A stretch of DNA of 64,000 nucleotides, taken from Varroa destructor. Taxonomy: Eukaryota; Arthropoda; Arachnida; Mesostigmata; Varroidae. This document shows, piece after piece, positions 27,501-37,800 of the stretch. The stretch spans positions 18,097,983-18,161,982 of the forward strand of contig NW_019211457.1 of NCBI RefSeq assembly GCF_002443255.2. The letters run 5' to 3'. The position numbers were made by a program, and so were the translations under genes. The notes under the pieces were generated by a model. That model made no database searches and was not told where the DNA came from. It was given only the letters and a program-made list of their open reading frames with translations. The number at the start of each line of letters is the position of its first letter. The first letter of the stretch is position 1.

Positions 27501-29865
27501 TTTGCGAAACGCTACGAGAATGAGATAGTTACATTCAACGCACGCAAAATACTGCCGTAGAAATGCCGTAGTGTTCTTTTTTCTTTCACTAATTACATTT
27601 CGACATAAATGGTGGATTGAAAATGTTTTCCCAAACAAATTTCTTGTTAACGTTGTTAATAAACAATATCCGAAAGCTTACTTTCGTACGATGGCGACCT
27701 GATCTGTATTACTCGATATTTACAAAGATAGCTTAACTAATTTCATTCGACTGTTATCTTCTCTGATGAGAATCAGAGCCCCCTTGAATCTACTGTCTAT
27801 ACGCGTTTCTATGGCTGTCGGCGAATCGCATTGTTGGCGGCGGCTCGTTCGTAGTATGTATGCTGATATATAAAACTAACAATGCAACAGTGCTAAACCA
27901 TGCTTAAGCCCGCTGATGGACTGAGTGTTTACTAAACCTCCGATCGACAAATCGCGATCCTCAGTTTACCCACATCTTCTTGCGATAAACTATATTTGTT
28001 CGTGTACGTGTATCATCAATGCATAAAGTACGCGGTTAAAAATGATGTAGGCATACACACAAGAGTTTTGCTAATAGCAGACGGTAGATAACGCTGTTTT
28101 TTTTCGGGCTAGAAAAATGATCTCCCTTTACTCGTCTTATTATCGTCGCGTTTGAATTGTTAAAAAAACTGGGTAAAACGAAACTGGCGTTACCGTAATG
28201 CTACCGATCTATCTACTGGCCAAATGTGCACGCGAAATACACACAGAACGACGGCTCTCCTGGCGAATTGAGCCTTCCCTAAATTGAGGAAACGAAAAAT
28301 TATGTATTCCTGTTTCAGCGCTTACGACCCTGTGAAGAAAACCTTCACTGCCATTGGCTTGATATCACAGGAGGCAACTTTGGATATTTAGCATCGGCCT
28401 TTCGTCAGCTAGAAGAGTCGAAAGCCCTTTTAATTAACGGATGATCACAGGATAATAGCAAATCGAAGTCGGGTAACAAAACTGATGAGTGTCTTTTTTC
28501 TTTTTTGCCGTACCGCTGATTAGTGGCTGATGGACACATGTGGATTAAACCTTCCTCCAAAACCGATGAACCAAAGCGGGCAAATGCTACAAAAATACCA
28601 CAGTCAACCAGAACGCGAGAAAACTATCGTAACACGTGTTACTATTAACAGGACACGTTTCCACTCAGCAAGCATATCGCTCTCTATTGGTTCCCTTTGA
28701 GTAGGTTTTCGTGTCCATCTGAAGGCTCCCGGATCAAATATTGATTGTACTAAACTTATGTATATTTTAGCTTGATACGGATATTAGGCTCCAACGGGAA
28801 ACCAGAACCATTCATGGAAACCCAGTTCTTAGAGAGAAAAGTAAAAACAACAACACCATGAATGAATCTACAGAACCTTAATAATGGATATGGCGGTTTA
28901 CCACAGAAACTACTCAAGTTCTGTGAACTCCACTTGCGAAAGATTAAATACTCCGTATTTTGGATATAAGCTACTACGAGACCCGGATTGATTTTTGGCC
29001 ATCGGTGTATTTCGTGTCACATGTCCGATGCACCTTTTTGTGCACTTCAAACTCATCTAGCCCATCCAGAGGACCCACTTTGCTTATTCTACTTCATCTA
29101 AAATGTCTATGAAGCTCAATAATGCACTCATGCTCTTCAAATGGCTATGTCTGGAATAGGTAAACGATGTTCCAAACATGCTGCTTGACTTCCTCGCTAG
29201 AATTATGTATGTTTCTGTGTTGCACCGCTCAACTTTTAACAACGTAAACATACACAGCGACCTGTTTACGTTAATTGTACCAAAAACGCTATTTAGCCAT
29301 GAAGAACTTCTCGTCGGAGGAGTAGCTCAGACAGCTATTACTTTTAAGCATTCGTGTTTTCTATGGCAACGGTACAGGCTTTTACTCTAGTCTTTTTTCC
29401 CGATTTTACTAATGCCTTAGCCTTCTGTCTACGTTTGCCGTTCAGTGGAACTGTGGTTTCCTGCTTCTGGTTTTTGCCGACCTGAGGGCCATTACATATG
29501 TGTTATTTTTTTTTGCAAGTGCTGTTAACAGTATATAATATTAATATTTTTACAGTTATTAGTGTTTTAGGTAACCGGCTTAAAAATAGCGGTGCTGGTT
29601 CGACCCCCCACCCCCCCACATCGACATATACTACATAACAAGTGTGATGAATTAAAGAACGTTTTTTTAACATGTATATTTGATCGCGAATAGATCAAAA
29701 GTTTGCTGTTTGAATAATTTGATAATGAAAATTACACTTCTACTAACCAATGGTTTGTTTGTAGCTCTGCGAGAACACCCCTCGGCAGAACCTCTGGATG
29801 AGGGAGCTCTTTCCGACAGCCCCATTTCCGACCACGACGAGCTTCAGGGCCAGCTCGTCGGCCAT
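12420..29865 (-). CDS. Rab23: Rab23 small GTPase, complete in four coding exons
   Basis: Exons 29865-29748, 16179-15986, 13162-12993 and 12609-12420 join in perfect phase to 223 residues. G1 is GNGAVGKSS (13-21), followed by the Rab23-typical TIGVDFLER, G3 WDTAGQEEFDA (61 onward), G4 NKMD (119-122), and YRTSAK plus the DFNVDEAF helix near 146-160. These identify Rab23 rather than another Rab; the family acts in membrane traffic linked to cilia and Hedgehog signalling. All catalytic residues are intact. The start codon sits in ACCACCATGG, a strong context. The last exon adds a run of 11 Asn (189-199, nine AAC plus AAT AAC) in the hypervariable tail. The frame ends with Cys217 followed by six residues, so it lacks the Cys-a-a-X box expected for prenylation. 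The donor-like AG|GTGTAT just before Cys217 could lead to an undetected final exon. Introns are 13.6 kb, 2.8 kb and 0.4 kb. A non-coding 5' exon may lie upstream. Confidence 0.95.
12497..12531 (-). repeat. (AAC)n coding trinucleotide repeat in Rab23
   Basis: Nine AAC codons plus AAT and AAC encode 11 Asn in the tail of Rab23 (residues 189-199). Being nearly pure at the DNA level, the repeat is expected to vary in length between individuals. Confidence 0.9.
13163..15985 (-). other. Rab23 intron 2 (2.8 kb)
   Basis: Phase 0 intron with donor GTTTGT at 15985 and acceptor TTGTAG ending at 13163. It includes a GC-richer patch at about 14855-15155 with overlapping open frames on both strands that I do not recognise, possibly a mobile-element fragment. 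It also has a short (TA)n run near 14451-14462. No nested gene is supported. Confidence 0.7.
16180..29747 (-). other. Rab23 intron 1 (13.6 kb)
   Basis: Phase 1 intron with donor GTTAGT at 29747 and acceptor TTTTTAG ending at 16180. Most of it is AT-rich and featureless. GC-richer patches lie at about 16440-17330, 18050-18370, 19250-19880 and 20100-20720. Several carry CAG/CAA-type trinucleotide runs, such as AGCAGCAGC near 20351 and ACAACAACA near 17010. They might be enhancers, an alternative promoter or old mobile DNA. Microsatellites include (TA)n near 23300 and (CT)n near 24036-24055. A minus-strand open frame at 24058-24342 (94 codons) has a protein-like composition but no recognisable domain or clear splice sites. 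No nested gene is supported. Confidence 0.6.
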
Positions 29866-31500
29866 GGTGGTACGACACCACTTCTGCACGGCGAGGCTGG
29901 CGGAAGGCCCAACACAACGATGACAACGGCGTACGACACTTCGCAGCAGCCTGCATTCACGCCACGCAAAGTTCACCCCTCACCCCCTAGATAAACACAC
30001 AGAGATATTCGTGAAGGTACAAACACTTAAGGACACAAACAGACATACACTGACAGCCACTTAATACACCGGCTGCGCAATCGGTCCGAGGTACAGGCGT
30101 ATACAACGCTCAAATACAGCGGGAAAGATGAAAAAACTACAGAGTTTTTGCTAGTCCACTGCTTATGGGATCAGCGACGGTCGCTCCTTATTTAGAGCAT
30201 CAATCGCCACTTTACACTACAGATCAGGAGCGCTTTTTTAAGCCGTGTTTTTCGTTAAGAGTTAACGAAATTCGCGAGACTTAAGCGACCTCATTGAGCA
30301 CATATATTGATGGTAGTCGCAAGTTGCGGCCTCACTAAACGGGTCCAGAGGTACTCCTTTGCTTTTTAGATACGCTCGACAACGATAAGGATTGACTATC
30401 ATAATCATTTCACGCATACACACACATTCACAAGGGCGGTACACAACGACGAACGCTTTAGGACTACATAATCTACTCACGCATCGACTAACGTGAACCG
30501 ATGTTATGTACACCTTGTAATAAGCGCACAACCGCGCCTATAAAAAAGTTTTTCTATTAGATTGTGCTGCACTGCCAGCAGATGCAGTTCTTTGCGCTAT
30601 AGTAATAACAATAGCAACGAATGCCGTTGGACGTAATACAGCGGTCGTCGAACGCAGACGTTAATTCGCCGCTGATCGAAATGCCAGGAATAATGCCATG
30701 CAAGTTCGTTCTACCATCACCAACATCGGCTACATTATGATCTAGATCAGCAGCGGCCACCAGCTGCTCCACATACAATAGCAGTCTGACCAAGTAACAG
30801 ATTCAACAAGTGCGGTAGCAGGTCAACGCAACGACGACTATAGGCTAACGTAATGCCAATTAGTAGTTACAAGTAATAGCAACGTTCAACAACGGTGTCG
30901 ACTACGATCCGGAACCAAACGGCGCTGGTGTGATTCACTGAAGGCCCGTCAGCCTGCTTCTCTGTTTTTGGGGGCCAGCGCAGCGCCTGCAATCGTGGTC
31001 GTCGTCGTCGTCGCTGCTGCTGCTGTTACCACTTCGACGGGATTACGCCTGCTATTGCTATCGCCACTGCTGCTGCAGCCGTTACGGCGCTGCCTGGTCT
31101 TCAACGAACGAGGGCTACGATGCAGCTGTTCAGACCCTCGCCGAGCGAAAAATGAAGACCGGCAGACGAAGTCCGGTCACGGAACGAAGCTTTTGCTGAA
31201 AGAAGACCAAAGACCGTCTGCTCACTTCGGCTGCTGCTTCCTTCACCCCCGTCTCCGCCGTCTGGATTTGCCGAACCCGGTACGCATAGTGTGCTGCAGG
31301 TCTGGCTAGTTGTGCTGACGTTACTGGGGGCACGCTGTGCGTTTTACGGTGTTGTTGCGTTGAATGGCGGGATTTCGTTGAGCCAACTCGACACCGTAAA
31401 AGCATGGTTCGTCCCGGCGATGTGGTTTCGTGACGGAGACGCTCGCTAACTGGTGACACAGAAGAGCATAAAGGGCGTCAATTATACAAGATGACAGGGA
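29866..31500 (-). promoter_or_regulatory. Probable Rab23 5' UTR and promoter region
   Basis: Immediately upstream of the Rab23 start, the minus strand is GC-rich from 29866 to about 29990, with possible acceptors (GAATGCAG and TATCTAG). A second GC-rich patch with CAG/GAC-type trinucleotide runs spans about 30900-31460. The long open frames here, such as the plus-strand 30968-31309 frame rich in Val, Ala and Leu, follow from trinucleotide repeats and GC content. The region is best read as promoter plus untranslated first exon(s). The exact transcription start is not visible. Confidence 0.4.
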
Positions 31501-34500
31501 GCTAGTTTGATAGTACTACTTGAAGCTCTGTAGAATAATGGATGAATGTTAACCGGAAATAAACTGGGCCGTCTATAAGTATTTGCTGAGATGATTTTAC
31601 AAATTCGAAGCGAGGTTCATGCAAATAGAATTGATTTATTGCCATTGAACCTGTGTGGAAAACTGGAATTGTAGGTAGCTTGCGCACGTGTGGCGCTCGA
31701 AACAGTCAACGCGGATAAGTCACGAGTCTGTGCCTTTAATATTCATGCTAGTAATAATATATACTTTACCTTACATTCTGAACGGTACGGTACGCACCTG
31801 CCCTAAAGAACTGTACCAGCTTTCGATGACCTTTGCGACCGTGTTCTAGAAATTAGTTTTATGCTAGTTGGAGAACAGCAAAACCTGTTCTCCAATACGA
31901 CCAAAGCTCTTGAGCGACGAGAAAACCCACCAGCACCCATGCAGAACTTCCAATTTGATTATTCGTTTTCCAGTCTCAATGAGATCTACTTTATAGCCAG
32001 TTTACAAGAAGCTGTTCATGGACTTATCTTAAATTTTCAAATGTTAATTTGTTAATCCTCCGAATGCAGGTACCATGAATGGGGCTTGTATTGCAAGCAA
32101 ACGATAGAAAATAATTCATTCTCAGAAACCGTAGCTCTTTGCCTGTTCGCAAATTTCTTGAGAACAATTGCTGCTACTTTCTGTGTTCTCAGGTAATCTA
32201 CTTTATTGCCGATTCTTTCGAATCAATGTAGCTAGCGTTTTGCTAACTGGTCTAAACGAGAAACGTAAAAACACCTACAACTTAATAGATAAACTGCACA
32301 GATTCGCTTATGTTTGACCTCATGTGTCTTCAGTTCGATTCACTGAGGTGTTCACTTCTCTTCGCCTAGCTGTTAATAAAAAAAAATTCAGATCGACTAT
32401 TTGTTGTCTCCTGCATTTGGCATCAATGTACAGTACCAGATTGTTCCACTATAAGGTGGCTTAGCAACAAAGAGTGCACGGATGCCGGCCCTTGTATTAA
32501 TTATCAGTACGAAATTTTATTACGAAGATTAATACGGAAAGGTATAATAAATAAAGTTATAGTTTTTGCGGAGCACATGAGTGCACTGAATGCATTACCT
32601 GCGTAGGTATTCTATACTTCGACAGCTAAATTCCCAAATAATAAATGTCTGTTTTGTTCTTCTATTTAACAATTATCCAGTAAAACATCGTCCGCACTTG
32701 TGCAGCATCCAGTGTACCAGTTTTTCATGTTCTGAGGAAAAGCCGTTTTAAACGTAAATTCAATATGGAAAATGCAGTCGAGTACGCTCGACTACACACG
32801 ATCGAATCTTGAATCAATTCCAGTGAAGTAAAGTCGCTGAAGGCAATCTATTCACGTTCATCGTTGATGTGTTTAAGTATTTCTATAACGACTTCAGCTC
32901 TCTGACTGCAGTAGCACACACATTAGAGCAGCGTTACAAGCAAAAAATGTTCAGTTGCTATTGTTAAAAAACTATTATTTGTAATTTGCCGTTGTTATCA
33001 CGCTACCTACTTCAACGGGCGTAGCTTTGAACTGATATTCCTTCTTATACCAGGCACTGTAAGTATCTGCAAGAACAATTTACTGATTTCCCGATAATAC
33101 AGATTAGTCGAAGAAAACTGTCCGTTGGCCACAGAGGCCGCTGTTAGACAACTTAGACGTTGCGACTAAGACGGATCACGAATTAGTTAGATCATGCCGG
33201 GTCGATCTTACAAGTAGTGTATTTAATTAATTCGGGTATATAATAAACTGCAAAGGTCTGCTTACAGGACGAGGCATTCAATGGGCCTGCTACCTTTACA
33301 TATAAGCGAACGTAAATTAGTTCATCTCTATAGACATCTCAATGGTCTTGAAGTCTCGAAAACAAAGGCACATACATATCGCGAAAGAACTGGTCCTTTC
33401 CCGCACGATTCAGCACCACGAAATCACCACCGACTACTGCCTTTATATGAATCCTAATTCGCAAAAAATTCAGTTAAGGGTATTCGATCGTCTCTGATGG
33501 TACACTCTTCGTCTTCAATGATTCTAGAGCGTCAGAAATTGATCTGGATTTATAGCGCAATTTCGTTAAAAAAAAAAGAGGTTCTGATAACCCCGCGTCT
33601 CCTCCGAAATTCTTGTTTAACCCTTATGACATTTTAAGCAATAATTTCACGGCTGTACCTATTTGCATTAATTTGTGCGTCGTCGTTAACAATATAAATA
33701 AAAGTGCAAGTGACATAACCAGTCTGTTGTGTCAATATACACAGCGCTCTATTAGGTAAAATTAAATAGTCATACTTGTGACACTTATTGATCTCTTTCA
33801 TAAATTACGGAGTGCGTCGTATTAGCAACTTGAACTGGCCTCTAGATTGACACCACGTTACGTTTGGTTTCATTACAATTGTACATTTATTATAGCCAAT
33901 TTTAAGTACAAATTCTTGTTTTGGGTCTTCCTTAATCTGTGTTTGTGCTGCTGTGATTCGTGATGTTTATTGACTACCAACTTCTTGGAAAATGTTAAGG
34001 TGACTGACCTTTCCGGGCCTTTGAATTGTTTTAAATTTTTGCTATGATATATCTGTTCCTCGGTATTTTTGTCATTTATCTGTCCCATCGACAAGGGCAA
34101 ATGCTCACTAATCATTCCTCTTTTCATGTTTTGTACCACTCTGTTAAAACAATTTATAATCAAAGTATAACTTAGGTACCTTCAAAATATAAGTGAAATA
34201 ATTCTATGCATTCTACAGTCGAATTACTACGTACTTATGAAGAAAATTGCTTAGATAAATTGGTCCGTTTCAAGAATAAACTGAATGGCATTAGAAAAAA
34301 TAACCCGTTAATCTACCTTTCTCTATATATTGGGTAAACACTGGGCGCAAGCAAGAATTATTCGGGGCTGGTCCGCACATTATTTAGCGGCAGATACAGG
34401 CTTTCCCTCATTGGAAAACGTATGTTATTCGGTAAAATTTGCGTTGAGTATCATACATATGTGTGCACTAATTTCATGCATCCCAATAAGACACCAATCA

Positions 34501-34600
34501 CCTATCTATAAGGCACGAAGTGCAGCAGTCTGTGCATTCTTGATGATTTGCTCCTGTCATTTTTTGAATTCTCCCGCGTTTCCGACTCCCGCCACCAGTC
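31501..34600. other. Intergenic DNA between divergent Rab23 and CSTF3
   Basis: About 3 kb of AT-rich sequence with no recognisable exon. A minus-strand frame at 33873-34163 (96 codons, Lys/Asn/Gln-rich) has no homology I recognise and no clear splice signals, so it is not called. Confidence 0.5.
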
Positions 34601-34812
34601 AACATAGATCACGGCGTGTTTAACAACAATAAACTGAGGCTGCCGGGGTTCGCCGTTGACGTGAAACCTTGGAGGAATCGTGAATGTTTACGTTTTTCGG
34701 AGTCCATTGGTGTTCTGACCGAAATTAGCAAAAAGTACAGTGAGTGTCTCGCCGGTCCGGGGCCTGGTGTGGCGGCCGCTCAACAACATCTAGCCGGATA
34801 ACATTCGCCGAT
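34600..34812 (+). promoter_or_regulatory. CSTF3 5' UTR / promoter-proximal region
   Basis: GC-richer DNA just before the CSTF3 start codon, including CGGTCCGGGGCCTG and GGCGGCCGC, contrasts with the AT-rich surroundings and ends in GCCGATATGTCG followed by the donor GTAAGT. It is read as the untranslated part of exon 1. The transcription start was not located. Confidence 0.5.
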
Positions 34813-37800
34813 ATGTCGGTAAGTTCAGTCCATTCTCAGCTCCATAACACGGGCTTCGACCAGGCAACCTATCGATTTCCTCTGAGCTATCGTCGTGCAA
34901 TAACCGTTCTTACGGGCCAAAAAGCCGGCCAACAAACGCGTTTATTTACAATGGTCTTACAGATTTACATTACGTTTATATTATAGATATACCTAAAAAT
35001 ATTATATATATATACGTTCACGGTTACTCTTGTCCGTTCGGATGATGCCGTTGACAAACAGCAATGATAAAATGCTCTCTCACCAACAGCCAGCGACTAT
35101 CTCACATTGATAGAAATTTATTCACTAGGAAATATAGCTTTATACTTTTGCAAAATGCAACCTTATGATGAGTAACGATACGTGATCTTTAATAAGCAGG
35201 AAAAATTGCGTCTAAAATCCTCCATTGCGTTTCACAACGTTACGCGGCAAAGTTGTTTAAATACAATGCATCTGTGTATGAACAAACGGAGCGCTTTAGT
35301 GGACTTAGCTGCGCGCGCTTCTTTATCAATCAGCATATGTAAGCGTCTCTACTTGGACAAAAGACGCCATGCGCTTGTAGTGTACAATGATAGCTAACGC
35401 TGCTCGTATTGTTAGAGAAAAGTCGATTTTAGAAGTGTGTGCATAAAAGTTGTGGTTTCTATTATTGACTTGCTTGATGGAATGAGTGTTTCAAATACGT
35501 ATCGACAAAGTGTGGATACGTAAGTCATTAAAACAGTTGCGAGACCATTTGACGTTAACTACGCTAACCGAGCATTAAAACACCCATTTTCGATCCTTAA
35601 AACGTTATTTGGTGAATTTGTTTTCTGAGCACTAAAAATCGTCAAGCGCGCAGATAGGTAAATCAACTGCGCATATAATTGTCGGGCTGCATTGCTTGTC
35701 TATGCCCACGAAACGGAACCAAAATTGGAACAAATCAATTTGATCGCTCTTGAGTGCACTGATTATATGGTTGCCAAAGCATCATGTCGACGGCGAAATA
35801 TCTATGCAAAGTCAATGAATCTTTTGTTTCGAATATTAGAGATGAGACAAGCTCTGACTTGATACTTCAGTTTAGATGTAAGAGTAACAATCATGTTTTG
35901 TTGTTCGTTTGGCGACCGGAAACGTTTCTTGTATTTTGTCGTTAGCTCGATATAGTAGGCAATAATAAGGTAACTCTCTGTGAGGCTTACCTTTTTATAT
36001 TATTCGTTTTGCTATGGAATGCCACTTTCGAATCGTTTTAGCAGTAAGGTGCTTATGAGTTCTTACCCGAATATATCGTTCTCTATTAGTTAGATTATGC
36101 GCTTGGTATTTTGCTCTTTCACTCGACGTTATAGCTCTGTTAGCCGAAACAAAGGAGCTGTGCGTTACCGTCAATCAAATATTGTTTTGGATAATCATAA
36201 GATTTAACTACTAGTTACCGATGTAATGAATAAACGTAGGCAGTATGAATAGAAAAGCTCAATTTAACGTCGATATCTTCTTATAGGACACAGAGCGTTT
36301 GCGCGCCTCCGAAAAGCGCCTTGAGGAGAATCCTTATGATATCGAGGCTTGGTCTGTGCTGGTTCGAGATGCCCAGGCACGTAAAATCGAGGATGCACGT
36401 GAGGTGTACGAACGGCTCGTGTCGACATTTCCTAATACGGGACGCTATTGGAAAGTCTACATTGAACACGAGCTTAAGGCTCGGTGTTTTGACCGGGTCG
36501 AGAAGCTCTTCACACGAAGCTTAATCAAGGTTAGCGATAAAATAGTCAGATTTAGATAGAATAGTCAGACTTCTCAAAGTGACGCATTTATTGAGGATCG
36601 TTTGAGTGGTACAGCGAATATATAAATAGTACAGACCTAACCCACTATTACTTGTAGTAAGTCTGCAGAATATTTAATTCGCAATGTGGTTAAGATGGGT
36701 AGATAGCTTAGAAGGCAGAAACACCATCTTGATTTTCGTTTGAGTTTTTCGTTTGTGTTCTTTTCTGAATCCTTTGTCAAATTATTTTTAACTTGTTCAA
36801 TGTTAACTGTGCAAGATATGTATACCAAGTTGAAATATTTTAAAGTAATTTATTTAGGCAGTATGAGCATTTATATTGTTATCCCCAAATAGTAACTTTT
36901 TTGGTAATATGCTGTATTGGACCTAATTAGCCAACGTAAGCAATACGTTACCTCTGCTTCATTTGTAAAGATCACTGTTTATCACATCAATAACGTAGTA
37001 ATTATACCAAACTGCTTATCTTAGCTGCCACCTCATCGAAATTTGTTATTTATGCGTTAACCAAATACTATATTTGTTTAATGAATGATTATATGCATTA
37101 GGTCTTAAATATGGACCTGTGGAAGTGTTACCTTGCCTACGTAAAAGAAACCAAAGCTTCGCTTCCCTCGTATCGTGAGAAAATGGCACAGGCGTATGAC
37201 TTCACGTTAGACAAGATGGGTATGGACGTTTCATCTTCTTCCGTTTGGCACGATTACGTGAACTTCTTAAAAAGCGTGGATGCCGTCGGCAGCTACGCAG
37301 AAAATCAGCGGATTACTGCTGTCAGGAAGGTGTATCAGAAAGGGGTGAGTTTTAGAATCATATATCAAAACATTAAGTTGAAATAGTTACAATTTGTAAT
37401 TGAATATAATGATTTATTCATCATGCATGGCATAGGTTTTCTTGCTAGTGAGTAGAGAATCTGGACTTCCGCAGCAGAATAAATAGCAATCGTTTTTCTG
37501 CGAGCGAATTTCTATTAGAGATGGACTCTCCAGCGCTTTATAATTGCGTTAGTTTCAGTTATGAGTTTCTTCTTGAATTCTTCAGGTTCACAATCCTATG
37601 ACGAACATCGAGCAGCTATGGAAAGATTATGTCACGTACGAACAAAACATCAATCCGCTGATAGCCGAAAAGATGATTTCAGACCGCAGCAGAGATTACA
37701 TGAATGCTCGCCGGGTTTCTAAAGAATACGAGGTTCATTCGAGAGGAATTAATAAAAACATGCCTTCAGTTCCACCACAGGTAAATTAATATTTCAATTT

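Noticed and set aside
29597..29620. GGTTCGACCCCCC, possible tRNA box B
   Set aside because: No box A or foldable cloverleaf at the right distance; no intact tRNA gene was found anywhere in the window.
30968..31309. 113-codon plus-strand frame rich in Val, Ala and Leu
   Set aside because: It arises from GTC/GCT trinucleotide runs in GC-rich DNA, has no domain, and lies in the probable Rab23 promoter or 5' UTR region.
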